Shown: positions 1 through 6,345 of the stretch, piece after piece
Position numbering within the stretch: position 1 is the stretch's first letter
How the letters are laid out: every line of letters begins with the position of its first letter
From: Porticoccaceae bacterium
Lineage (GTDB): Bacteria > Pseudomonadota > Gammaproteobacteria > Pseudomonadales > Porticoccaceae
Length of the DNA stretch: 6,345 nt
NCBI GenBank assembly: GCA_002720735.1
Contig: PBJN01000026.1
Span: 1 to 6,345, forward strand
Direction: 5' to 3'
Position numbers and translations under genes: made by a program
The notes under the pieces: model-generated
Seen by the model: the letters and a program-made list of their open reading frames with translations, nothing else
Told to the model about the DNA's origin: nothing
Databases searched by the model: none

Positions 1-1143
1 TCCTCGAGAGAAACCCAAAGCCTCAGCGGTCTGCGAGAAATTATAGAGATACGGTCCACTCAAAATAGGTCGTCCCCACATGGCCGGCTCAATAAGATTG
101 TGTCCGCCTACTGGCACAAGACTACCGCCAACAAATGCGACATCACAAGCCCCATAGTACGCCATTAGTTCCCCCATTAAGTCTCCTACGAGAATATCAA
201 ACTCTTCATCAGTTGGCATATTGCTGCTTAAAGCAACACGAAACCCTCTAGAAGTACACATTCTGAGCACACCCTTAAAGCGCTCTGGATGACGCGGAGT
301 AATTACCAGAAGAAGATTAAAGATTTTTTTTCGTGCAGAAAAAAAGGCGTCAAGCACAATCTTTTCCTCCCCAGGGTGGGTGCTTGCTGCAACCCAAATT
401 GGACGCTCCCCTCTGGCACAGAGTCGATATCGAAGGTGTCTTGCAGTCTGCCGGAGACTATTCTCGATCACCATGTCAAACTTTATGTTACCCGTCACTG
501 TGGTGTGGGATTCTGGTGCTCCGAGCCGTATAAAGCGAGCAGCGTCAACATCAGTTTGAGCCGCCACGCTTGATAACTGCTGAAATATGCGTCTTGTGAA
601 AAACGCATATCGCTCATAACCATTTGCTGACTTTTCAGACATTCGTCCATTTGCTAAAACGACAGGTATATTTTTTTTACGGCATAACGAAATTATATTT
701 GGCCAGAGCTCTGTCTCCATAACAATCAACATATCAGGTCTAATTCGCCCTAAAAATCGTCTCACCGAATCAGGAAGATCATAAGGCGCGTAGGAGTGAG
801 TTATTGTTTTTCCAAGTTGATCTGAAAATGTACTCTGTATACGTTGAGACCCCGTTGGAGTCATACAAGTTACGTGTACAATCAATTCACGGTTATTTGC
901 ACAAAGCGCCTTAATCATTGGAGTTGCGGCAACACTCTCTCCCACAGACACCGCATGCACCCAAAACACGAGGTTTTCATCAGATCTTCGAGGGACAAAA
1001 CCCCACCTCTCGCGCAGTCGGATTCGATACGCTGGAGCCTTTAACGATTTGAATAATAATCGGGTAATAATTACAGGGATCAAAACATAAAACGAAACAC
1101 TGTAAAAAAAGAGTGCTGCCGAGTGACCCCATTTCTGAAACAT
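1..1143 (-). CDS. waaA: 3-deoxy-D-manno-octulosonic acid (Kdo) transferase, C-terminus cut by window edge
   Basis: Transfers Kdo from CMP-Kdo to the lipid A precursor at the cytoplasmic face of the inner membrane, the first step of LPS core assembly. The frame is open from an ATG at 1143 to base 1, giving 381 residues. Family members have about 420 to 430, so roughly 40 C-terminal residues lie outside. Residues 8-28 form a hydrophobic N-terminal anchor, followed by KAPAYRIRLRERWG (35-48). HAVSVGES (63-70) carries the expected catalytic Glu69. TPTGS (95-99), YAPYDLPD (118-125), METELWPN (142-149), ASTHPGEE (253-260), PRHPERF (283-289), GDLMGELMAYYG (320-331) and FVGGSLVPVGGHN (337-349) match E. 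coli WaaA in order. An in-frame TAA three codons before the ATG limits the start; no clear Shine-Dalgarno is visible. Whether it adds one or more Kdo units cannot be read from sequence. Identification is by recalled family motifs. Confidence 0.96.
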   Translation of the reverse strand, partial: MFQKWGHSAALFFYSVSFYVLIPVIITRLLFKSLKAPAYRIRLRERWGFVPRRSDENLVFWVHAVSVGESVAATPMIKALCANNRELIVHVTCMTPTGSQRIQSTFSDQLGKTITHSYAPYDLPDSVRRFLGRIRPDMLIVMETELWPNIISLCRKKNIPVVLANGRMSEKSANGYERYAFFTRRIFQQLSSVAAQTDVDAARFIRLGAPESHTTVTGNIKFDMVIENSLRQTARHLRYRLCARGERPIWVAASTHPGEEKIVLDAFFSARKKIFNLLLVITPRHPERFKGVLRMCTSRGFRVALSSNMPTDEEFDILVGDLMGELMAYYGACDVAFVGGSLVPVGGHNLIEPAMWGRPILSGPYLYNFSQTAEALGFSRG

Positions 1144-1183
1144 CAGTAGTTAACTATTGCTTGCATAACCTATGATACTAGTC

Positions 1184-1200
1184 TAATCAACACGTGATTA
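1184..1200. promoter_or_regulatory. 17-base dyad in the glycosyltransferase-waaA gap, possible operator
   Basis: The sequence taatca-acacg-tgatta is a perfect 6-base inverted repeat with a 5-base spacer, and it contains the palindrome cacgtg at 1191-1196. It lies 41 bases before the waaA ATG, inside the 67-base gap after the glycosyltransferase stop. On the minus strand TTGATT, at its downstream edge, is followed 17 bases later by TATGCA, and a TATCAT also occurs, so a weak sigma-70 type promoter for waaA is possible. No T-run follows, so it is not an intrinsic terminator. A regulatory role is inference only; the AT-rich arms could arise by chance. Confidence 0.3.
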
Positions 1201-1210
1201 CACCCCAAAA

Positions 1211-1990
1211 TTAGGGACGATGCCTTGAAACAAAAATTTTAAAAATCTCCTGAAGTCCAAAGCAAATCCTCATTAATTCCGTGCGAATACGAAACAAAAA
1301 GCAGCGTAGGCGTCGATACACGGGGAATTTTAATTGATATGAGTACCCTATCTCCGATTCCATACCTGTGTCAGCATCACAAGGAATTGGATTGATTGAA
1401 CGAAATCTCAATCCATATAACCACGCTCGTTCAACTGCATGATCGAAAGGTAACCTCATTGGCAGGAGCTCTCGAACCAACCTTTCAGCAGCGACTCGGT
1501 TATAAAGGATACTATTGGAGTTGTTTAACCGAGATAACGGTACGGCCAGATGATAACCGGCCTCTAATGCGGTAACATTGACAGGGGTACCCGAATGGAA
1601 TGACGATAATTTCACTACATCCCAACAGCAAGAATTTGCAATTATAGAGTGAATCAACAATTGAAAATTTCTTGGGAAATTAGCATCATCCTCTAAAATT
1701 AATCCAAATTCGGCATCACTTGCTAAAAATCTCCTCAAGGCAGAAATATGCGATAGGTAACAACCAACCTCGCCAGGGTTTAGAGCCTTTCCATGCCACT
1801 TTTCATAGGCTGCTATATCAACCTCCTCAAGCCGATCCAGAAGGAGATCTGAGCCAAGTATCCCCGGTATCCTCTGAAAACTGAGGCCAACGGACCGAGC
1901 ACGACCATGCATGACATGCAGACGGTCCTCAGAGGTGTCGAGGTTTATCAAGTAAGTCTTTAATACAGAAGCCAAATCAGCGGAGGGCAT
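1211..1990 (-). CDS. Glycosyltransferase family 25 (LPS/LOS biosynthesis type)
   Basis: Probable sugar transferase acting on lipooligosaccharide or LPS core in the cytoplasm, of the family that includes LgtB/LgtE and Lex2B. With the chosen start it has 259 residues. The domain begins at LKTYLINLDTSEDRL (10-24), matching the family's opening INLD..R motif. NPGEVGCYLSH (71-81) is the typical acceptor-side motif and ILEDDANF (98-105) holds the metal/nucleotide-sugar acidic motif. PFDHAVERAW (181-190) matches a conserved late motif. The C-terminal 35 residues are basic and hydrophobic, which may favour membrane association. The ATG at 1990 overlaps the ilvE stop as TAATG, suggesting translational coupling. 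An in-frame ATG eight codons upstream (2014) would give 267 residues with a longer overlap. Neither start has a strong Shine-Dalgarno. The sugar and acceptor are unknown; LPS core decoration is inferred from family and from neighbouring waaA. Confidence 0.88.
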   Translation of the reverse strand: MPSADLASVLKTYLINLDTSEDRLHVMHGRARSVGLSFQRIPGILGSDLLLDRLEEVDIAAYEKWHGKALNPGEVGCYLSHISALRRFLASDAEFGLILEDDANFPRNFQLLIHSIIANSCCWDVVKLSSFHSGTPVNVTALEAGYHLAVPLSRLNNSNSILYNRVAAERLVRELLPMRLPFDHAVERAWLYGLRFRSINPIPCDADTGMESEIGYSYQLKFPVYRRLRCFLFRIRTELMRICFGLQEIFKIFVSRHRP

Positions 1991-2922
1991 TAAGTGGCTA
2001 CCGGCACTAACCATTCTCTGTATTTCTGCTTCCCGGCACCACGCACAAGCTCAACGTAGGACTTCTGCAACCGCTCCGCTATGGGGCCTCGCATACCGCT
2101 GCCGATTATACGACCATCATATTCCCGTATTGGCATCACCTCGGCCGCAGTGCCGGTAAAAAAAGCCTCGTCACATATATAGACCTCATCACGAGTTATC
2201 CTCTTCTCACGCACCTGCATCCCCAAATCCTCAGCTAATATAAAAACCGTGTTTCGAGTAATCCCATCAAGGCAAGATGTCAAATCTGGGGTATATATTA
2301 TACCATCTCGAACCATGAAAAAGTTCTCCGCGCTACCCTCCGCCACAAATCCTTCGGTGTCTAAAAGCATAGCCTCGTCACAACCAGCGTCTAAGGCCTC
2401 CTTCAACGCCAACATGGAATTGAGGTAGTTGCCACAGGCTTTTGCCTTACACATCGAACTGTTTACGTGATGCTTGCAGTAGGAGGACGTCCTTACTTTC
2501 AAACCACTAACCATAGCTTCGGGAGCTAAGTAGTTAGGCCAATGCCAGGCAGCTATTCCAACATGTACCCTTAGATTTTCGGCCCTAAGACCCATACCCT
2601 CGGACCCATAAAAGACCAGAGGCCTTATGTAGGCCTCTGTTAGGTGATTTGCTCGAACGACTGCTCGATGGGCCTCGTTAATTTCTTTGTGAGAAAATGG
2701 GATGCTCATATGCATTATTTTAGCTGAGCTAAAAAGTCTTTTGGTGTGCTCGGTGAGGCGAAAGATACAGGTTCCAAGGTGTCCACAATCATAGGCTCGA
2801 ACCCCCTCAAAAACGCCGCTCCCATAATGAAGCGTATGCGTTAAAAGGTGCACCTTAGCTTCTCGCCAATCTATCAACTCACCGTCCATCCAAATCTTTC
2901 CATCGCGATCTGAAAATGACAT
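1990..2922 (-). CDS. ilvE: Branched-chain amino acid aminotransferase
   Basis: PLP fold-type IV aminotransferase interconverting leucine, isoleucine and valine with their 2-keto acids, using glutamate/2-oxoglutarate; cytosolic. With the ATG at 2922 it has 310 residues, against 309 in E. coli IlvE. It matches E. coli along its length: IWMDGELIDWREAKVHLLTH (10-29), LHYGSGVFEGVRAYD (31-45), AYIRPLVFYG (97-106), AKACGNYLNSMLA (160-172) with the PLP-binding Lys161, AEGSAENFF (194-202), GITRNTV (220-226) and FFTGTAAEVMPIR (254-266). The start has AGGGGG seven bases upstream. A GTG start at 2955 would add 11 residues with no family counterpart and would lie inside a hairpin, so it is disfavoured. 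The stop overlaps the next gene's ATG. ilvE beside LPS core genes is seen in other gammaproteobacteria such as Pseudomonas. A related class IV enzyme (D-amino acid aminotransferase) is less likely given the length and motifs. Confidence 0.95.
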   Translation of the reverse strand: MSFSDRDGKIWMDGELIDWREAKVHLLTHTLHYGSGVFEGVRAYDCGHLGTCIFRLTEHTKRLFSSAKIMHMSIPFSHKEINEAHRAVVRANHLTEAYIRPLVFYGSEGMGLRAENLRVHVGIAAWHWPNYLAPEAMVSGLKVRTSSYCKHHVNSSMCKAKACGNYLNSMLALKEALDAGCDEAMLLDTEGFVAEGSAENFFMVRDGIIYTPDLTSCLDGITRNTVFILAEDLGMQVREKRITRDEVYICDEAFFTGTAAEVMPIREYDGRIIGSGMRGPIAERLQKSYVELVRGAGKQKYREWLVPVAT

Positions 2923-2928
2923 TCCCCT

Positions 2929-2934
2929 ACCCCC
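2929..2934 (-). promoter_or_regulatory. Shine-Dalgarno deciding the ilvE start
   Basis: On the minus strand the region before the ATG at 2922 reads CAGGGGGTAGGGGA. Its AGGGGG block sits at usual spacing (seven bases), with a second purine block against the ATG. This supports the 2922 start over the upstream GTG at 2955. Confidence 0.6.
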
Positions 2935-2944
2935 TGGATCATAT

Positions 2945-2970
2945 CGGGTTCTCACTGGAGTGAGGACCCG
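2945..2970 (-). promoter_or_regulatory. Stable hairpin in the ilvE leader
   Basis: On the minus strand CGGGT and ACCCG enclose CTCAC-TCCA-GTGAG. This makes two 5-base-pair stems separated by one C/A mismatch, with a 4-base loop. The structure ends 22 bases before the ilvE ATG and starts 27 bases after the receptor stop. No T-run follows it on the minus strand, so it does not look like an intrinsic terminator. It could be a leader structure, an mRNA end-protection element after the receptor gene, or a protein-binding dyad. The pairing is seen directly; the role is inference. Confidence 0.45.
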
Positions 2971-2997
2971 AAAGGTTTGTAAGCCTTAAAAAATTCC

Positions 2998-5463
2998 CTA
3001 GAATTCGTACCCAAACATTAAAAACCACTGACGTCCGCGATCATAAGCCTCGGCATCACTTCCAAAATTGGGCTGATAATCGCCAAAAATCTTGTACTTT
3101 TCGTCCGCTAAATTCTCGACACCAGCAGTCACTGAAAGGCCTTTCTCCAAACTTTCCCAACGAGCGCTAACATTTACCACAGAATAACTTGGCTGGTAGA
3201 GCTCGGGCGCGTCCAACCACGCCTGTCTCAAAGCCACACCGCTCGCGTTAGTGTACCAGCCCGATCGGAATGCCCAATCAAGTCTCGGAGTAATGGTCCC
3301 CCCCTCCCACTCGTAGCTCTTCGTAACCGACAGGTGAGTATTCCACTCCGAGATAAAACCGAAGGGTGAATCAACGGAAAGGTCAGCATCGAGTGCCGCT
3401 TGACTCAACTTGTCGTAACCCGCGTCGGTATATCCGATCGATAGGTCAACGAATATGAAGTCAGTTGTAACAAAGGACATCTCCAACTCAAAACCTTTTA
3501 TAGTCGCTTCTCCGGTATTAGTTACATAAGGGCCCACTCGGCTTGGCTCAGCAATCAACAGCTGTAAATCACTGTAATCACTAAGGAACATGGCAGTGTT
3601 AATTCTCAAGGAAGTGTCTAAGAGCTCGACCTTTGTTCCAACCTCATAGGAAGTTGCATACTCTGGGGCGAATGTTGGCAAACTTGGCTCTGGTGGGAAA
3701 ATGCGCTGATTAAAACCCCCGACTTTAAAACCTTCACTGTATGTGAAATAGATCATGTTCCCATCTTGACTTGTGAACGCCAAATTCAACATTGGTGTGG
3801 TCTCAGACATCTCATTATTGACTGTTTCATAAGGAACCACTCTGTCACCAAGCTCGCACACCTTCGTATCACCTGTTGAGGTGTAACACGAAAATGGAGG
3901 GGGACCGAGAGGCAGCTCTTCGAAGTACTGATCTGGCGTGTAATCTCGATCCTCTTTGGTATGACGGATACCCGTCGTTGCCGAAATTGCATCGGTAATT
4001 TCCATAGTTACTTGCGCAAAAATTGCATTGCTTGAGTAATCAAAATAACCTCCGCTCTGAATTGATGCTGGAGTGAAATCGACAGGGTTAATATTCTCTC
4101 CATCCTCCTCAAATGCATAAACACCCACAATCCAATCGAGGCGATCCTCCAGATGCATTCCAGAAAGCTGTAGCTCGATCGAAGTCTGGTCTTGAATAAA
4201 TGTATCAAAATAGTGAGTCACCGGATTGATCTCTATCGGCGGTCCACCTGGGACCCAATTATCGCCGTCCGACTGATGATATCCGTCTCGGTCCGATGCA
4301 AAGGATCCGTCGAGAGACCTATTTCCAGCAATCAGCTTTGCAGTCATCGCATCAAGTTCCCAAGAGAGAATAAGAGAAACTGCATCATTTTTCATCTCAG
4401 AAAAGTTCGGTCCAGTGCCGAGGTTCGTGTTGTCTCCTGTTACAGCATTAGCCGTCGTATAACAAGTCGCTGGAGCATCGGCGGACTCGCAAATTAAATT
4501 CGACAGATCAGGGCCTTCAGGTCCAAAGCCCGCAAAAATATTATTGGTATAAGGGAAGTTTCCTGGCGGACCGACAGGGGGCGTAACCGCATTTAAGTTT
4601 GTGGGGAACCCATCGACCCGAGTAATCAACATCGGCGGTCCGTTAGTAAAGTCATCGTACTGCTCCACTGAAAGGTCTGCGGTAAAAGTCTCCGAAGCTT
4701 TCCATCTGAGAGCCACACGCGCGCTAGAATAGTCCTGATTACCGAGATCCTTTCCATCGAAGGGCCGGAAGACATATCCATCCTGTTCCATCATGGTCGC
4801 ACTTGCGCGCATAAACAATGACTCTGAGATAGGCAGATTTAACATTCCACGAACGTTTTGGCGGCCATCATTGCCAAACTTGACGTCTAACTTACCGGCA
4901 GCGAGGTTTTCCGGCTTTTTTGTAGAAATACTGATGGCTCCACCGATCGTGTTCCTGCCAAACAAAGTGCCCTGAGGACCACGAAGCACTTCAACTTGTC
5001 CTATGTCGATCATGTCAAATACAGCGCCCGCAGAACGTCCCAGATACACCTCATCAACATAAATTCCCACACCGGGATCTATCGTAGGAATAAAATCCCG
5101 TTGCCCGATACCCCTTATGTAAACTGCTGCATTATTTCCGGCCCCGCTGAAAGTAGGAGTATTCTGAAAAACGAGGTTTGGGGTAATTTCTTGTAAACGT
5201 GTAACTCGAGTTAATCCCATATCTTCAAGGCGCTCACCTGAGAGTGCCGTAATGGAGATTGGTGTATCTTGTAATCCCTCAGCTTTCTTCCTCGCAGTAA
5301 CCACTATTTCCTCGAGATTCGCTGACGCAAACCCGGAGCCTAACGTAATAAGTATCGTGCTCATTAAAAAAACAAGCCTCCTATGACAATGCTTGATATA
5401 CCACTGACGCAAAGATGGGGTGCTGGCCCCACCGGATACAGCTATGCATGACTCACTAAACAT
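2998..5463 (-). CDS. TonB-dependent outer-membrane receptor
   Basis: Outer-membrane beta-barrel that takes up a bound ligand using TonB/ExbBD energy; the substrate is not evident. With the ATG at 5463 it has 821 residues, normal for the family. The leader is unusually long: about 28 residues precede the hydrophobic core LVFLMSTILITLG (30-42), with probable cleavage near FASA (45-48). The TonB box EEIVVTA (51-57) follows at once. The plug covers about 64-182, with YIRGIGQRDF (115-124), GVGIYVDEVYLGR (131-143) and VEVLRGPQGTLFGRNTIGGA (157-176). The barrel includes FTYSEGFKVGGFNQ (573-586), EYATSYEVGTK (601-611), GVENLADEKY (781-790) and a C-terminal Phe, the usual outer-membrane assembly signal. 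Cys325/334 and Cys526/536 lie in probable surface loops and may form disulfides. GGGGAAGAG upstream of 5463 supports this ATG over a TTG at 5493. No STN signalling domain is present. A symporter gene lies upstream on the same strand. Confidence 0.95.
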   Translation of the reverse strand: MFSESCIAVSGGASTPSLRQWYIKHCHRRLVFLMSTILITLGSGFASANLEEIVVTARKKAEGLQDTPISITALSGERLEDMGLTRVTRLQEITPNLVFQNTPTFSGAGNNAAVYIRGIGQRDFIPTIDPGVGIYVDEVYLGRSAGAVFDMIDIGQVEVLRGPQGTLFGRNTIGGAISISTKKPENLAAGKLDVKFGNDGRQNVRGMLNLPISESLFMRASATMMEQDGYVFRPFDGKDLGNQDYSSARVALRWKASETFTADLSVEQYDDFTNGPPMLITRVDGFPTNLNAVTPPVGPPGNFPYTNNIFAGFGPEGPDLSNLICESADAPATCYTTANAVTGDNTNLGTGPNFSEMKNDAVSLILSWELDAMTAKLIAGNRSLDGSFASDRDGYHQSDGDNWVPGGPPIEINPVTHYFDTFIQDQTSIELQLSGMHLEDRLDWIVGVYAFEEDGENINPVDFTPASIQSGGYFDYSSNAIFAQVTMEITDAISATTGIRHTKEDRDYTPDQYFEELPLGPPPFSCYTSTGDTKVCELGDRVVPYETVNNEMSETTPMLNLAFTSQDGNMIYFTYSEGFKVGGFNQRIFPPEPSLPTFAPEYATSYEVGTKVELLDTSLRINTAMFLSDYSDLQLLIAEPSRVGPYVTNTGEATIKGFELEMSFVTTDFIFVDLSIGYTDAGYDKLSQAALDADLSVDSPFGFISEWNTHLSVTKSYEWEGGTITPRLDWAFRSGWYTNASGVALRQAWLDAPELYQPSYSVVNVSARWESLEKGLSVTAGVENLADEKYKIFGDYQPNFGSDAEAYDRGRQWFLMFGYEF

Positions 5464-5467
5464 ATTC

Positions 5468-5476
5468 TCTTCCCCA
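5468..5476 (-). promoter_or_regulatory. Shine-Dalgarno deciding the receptor start
   Basis: On the minus strand GGGGAAGAG ends four bases before the ATG at 5463. This purine-rich site is better placed than anything in front of the TTG at 5493, so the shorter 821-residue protein is preferred. Confidence 0.5.
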
Positions 5477-5480
5477 AAGG

Positions 5481-5493
5481 TTGTAATTAACAA
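5481..5493. promoter_or_regulatory. Near-palindrome before the receptor gene, possible operator
   Basis: The 13 bases ttgtaattaacaa form a near-perfect palindrome of the type TTGT-N5-ACAA with one internal mismatch. They lie 18 to 30 bases upstream of the receptor ATG, inside the 84-base gap after the transporter stop. That position suits a regulator site or part of a local promoter. The gap shows only weak -35/-10 candidates on the minus strand (TTAAAA, 16 bases, TAGTAT). Low confidence: AT-rich dyads of this size are common by chance. Confidence 0.2.
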
Positions 5494-5547
5494 TTTCTGT
5501 GCGCAATACTACACCATTAAGACAAAATTTTAACGTCCCAGTTGAAT

Positions 5548-6345
5548 TTAAAGAGGATTCTTAACGACTCGTATTCGCCAAACAACAACCGAAGCAATTA
5601 AAAGAGGGAATGCAAAAAAAACCATGCTCTGAGATGAACTCAGCCCGTAAGACAGCAATATGCCTCCGATTAGTGGCGAAAGAATAGCACCAACTCTACC
5701 AATCCCAATGGCCCAGCCGATTCCGGTGACCCTCTGACGCACGGGGTACAACGCGGGGGCGATTGTATAGAGGCCAATCATTGCACCGATGAGAAAAAAA
5801 CCTGTCACAAAGGCACATACCATTAGACTTAGGAGACTCAGTTCCGCCAGACCAAAGACCAACATCAAAACAACACTCATGACCAAGTAGCCAGTAGTTA
5901 ACCGTTTGACGTCAAATTGAGCGGACAATACCCCGAGGCTTATAGCACCGAAGATCCCTCCCACCTGGAGATATATACCCGCTGAAATTCCCTGAGTCGT
6001 CGTGAGCCCCGCATCGACTAACAACTTTGGCGTCCAGCTGACTACATAGTAAAAAGCGAACATCAGACAAAAGAACGCACACCAAATGGAAAAAGTTTTT
6101 TTGATGTAAGATTGCAACAACAGAGTCCTCAGATTCACTAATTCTTTTCGATCTTCACTCGAGTTGGTGATGTTAATATTCGGCAGGGCCATCTTCGCCG
6201 AGAGCTCATTGATACGATCGACCGAATTTTTACCTCCTCGCGAGAGTAAAAAATCCATTGACTCAGGAAGGGTCCAGTAAGCTATCGGGATCATGACCAA
6301 TGACGACAGACCACCAAAAATAAAGAGCGATCGCCAACCAAATTC
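5548..6345 (-). CDS. Major facilitator transporter, aromatic acid:H+ symporter-like, N-terminal half cut by window edge
   Basis: Inner-membrane secondary transporter of the MFS; the AAHS group (PcaK, BenK, MhpT) is the best fit from motifs. The frame is open to the right edge, showing 265 C-terminal residues of a protein normally about 400 to 450 long; the true start is outside. EFGWRSLFIFGG (1-12) begins TM6 and is followed by TLPESMDFLLSRG (25-37), a typical motif before the central cytoplasmic loop (about 38-82). TM7-12 lie roughly at 84-108, 119-141, 149-170, 172-197, 207-234 and 239-258. SAQFDVKRL (141-149) is a weak form of the loop 8-9 motif, and PALYPVRQRVTGIGWAIGIG (197-216) is characteristic of the AAHS/sugar-porter type. 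The substrate is not determinable because TM1, with the diagnostic DGxD motif, is missing. The stop lies 84 bases before the receptor gene on the same strand, so co-transcription is possible. Confidence 0.88.
   Translation of the reverse strand, partial: EFGWRSLFIFGGLSSLVMIPIAYWTLPESMDFLLSRGGKNSVDRINELSAKMALPNINITNSSEDRKELVNLRTLLLQSYIKKTFSIWCAFFCLMFAFYYVVSWTPKLLVDAGLTTTQGISAGIYLQVGGIFGAISLGVLSAQFDVKRLTTGYLVMSVVLMLVFGLAELSLLSLMVCAFVTGFFLIGAMIGLYTIAPALYPVRQRVTGIGWAIGIGRVGAILSPLIGGILLSYGLSSSQSMVFFAFPLLIASVVVWRIRVVKNPL

Noticed and set aside
322..346. Possible frameshift in waaA at the adjacent T8 and A7 runs
   Set aside because: Reading codon by codon through both runs keeps the waaA frame, with conserved motifs on both sides (STHPGEE before, PRHPERF after).
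289..573. Open frame of 94 codons on the plus strand, with a nested 66-codon frame at 333-533
   Set aside because: Antisense to the conserved waaA coding region; the translation has no recognisable domain and is rich in Cys and Ser as expected of a shadow frame.
844..1044. Open frame of 66 codons on the plus strand
   Set aside because: Antisense to the conserved N-terminal part of waaA; no family resemblance.
1990..2955. Longer ilvE from a GTG at 2955
   Set aside because: The extra residues have no family counterpart, the codon sits inside a hairpin, and the ATG at 2922 has a good Shine-Dalgarno and gives the E. coli-like length.
2945..2997. Intrinsic terminator after the receptor gene
   Set aside because: The hairpin is not followed by a T-run on the minus strand; the T6 run lies before the hairpin, right after the stop codon.
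3786..4208. Short minus-strand frames at 3786-3992 and 4008-4208
   Set aside because: They lie wholly inside the receptor gene in another frame, and the receptor frame is conserved throughout.
4192..5196. Plus-strand frames at 4192-4497, 4793-4975 and 4996-5196
   Set aside because: Antisense to well-conserved receptor barrel and plug sequence; no domain or credible start signal.
6298..6300. TTG as the transporter start
   Set aside because: The frame stays open upstream to the window edge and encodes the family-typical GWRSLFIFGG segment, so the gene is truncated by the window rather than starting here.

Overview
The window looks like chromosomal DNA of a Gram-negative bacterium, most likely a gammaproteobacterium of marine or other aquatic type. 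It encodes a Kdo transferase for lipid A-core assembly and an outer-membrane TonB-dependent receptor, both of which need an outer membrane. The receptor's N-terminus (EEIVVTARKKAEGLQDTPIS) is the form common in oligotrophic and marine Proteobacteria. Placement below this level is inference. Base composition is moderate and the DNA is densely coding. All five recognised genes lie on the minus strand, so they are read from the right edge to the left.

In transcription order, the window opens (right edge to 5548) with the C-terminal half of a major facilitator transporter resembling the aromatic acid:H+ symporter group. After 84 bases comes a full-length TonB-dependent receptor (5463 to 2998). 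These two could form an import route across the outer and inner membranes for one organic substrate, possibly aromatic, but nothing here identifies it.

After a 75-base gap holding a strong hairpin, a second group begins. It contains a branched-chain amino acid aminotransferase (ilvE, 2922 to 1990) and a family 25 glycosyltransferase whose ATG overlaps the ilvE stop (TAATG). A 67-base gap with a 17-base dyad follows, then the Kdo transferase waaA (1143 to the left edge). waaA has no stop inside the window and lacks about its last 40 residues. ilvE next to lipopolysaccharide core genes is a known gammaproteobacterial arrangement, so this half is an envelope-biosynthesis neighbourhood and the right half a nutrient-uptake neighbourhood.

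I found no RNA genes, insertion sequences, CRISPR arrays, toxin-antitoxin pairs or defence genes. There is no non-coding stretch above 300 bases. Nothing amounts to a new biological system. The points worth a second look are the ilvE leader hairpin, the TAATG coupling, the dyads before waaA and the receptor gene, the homopolymer tracts in waaA, and the receptor/transporter pairing.
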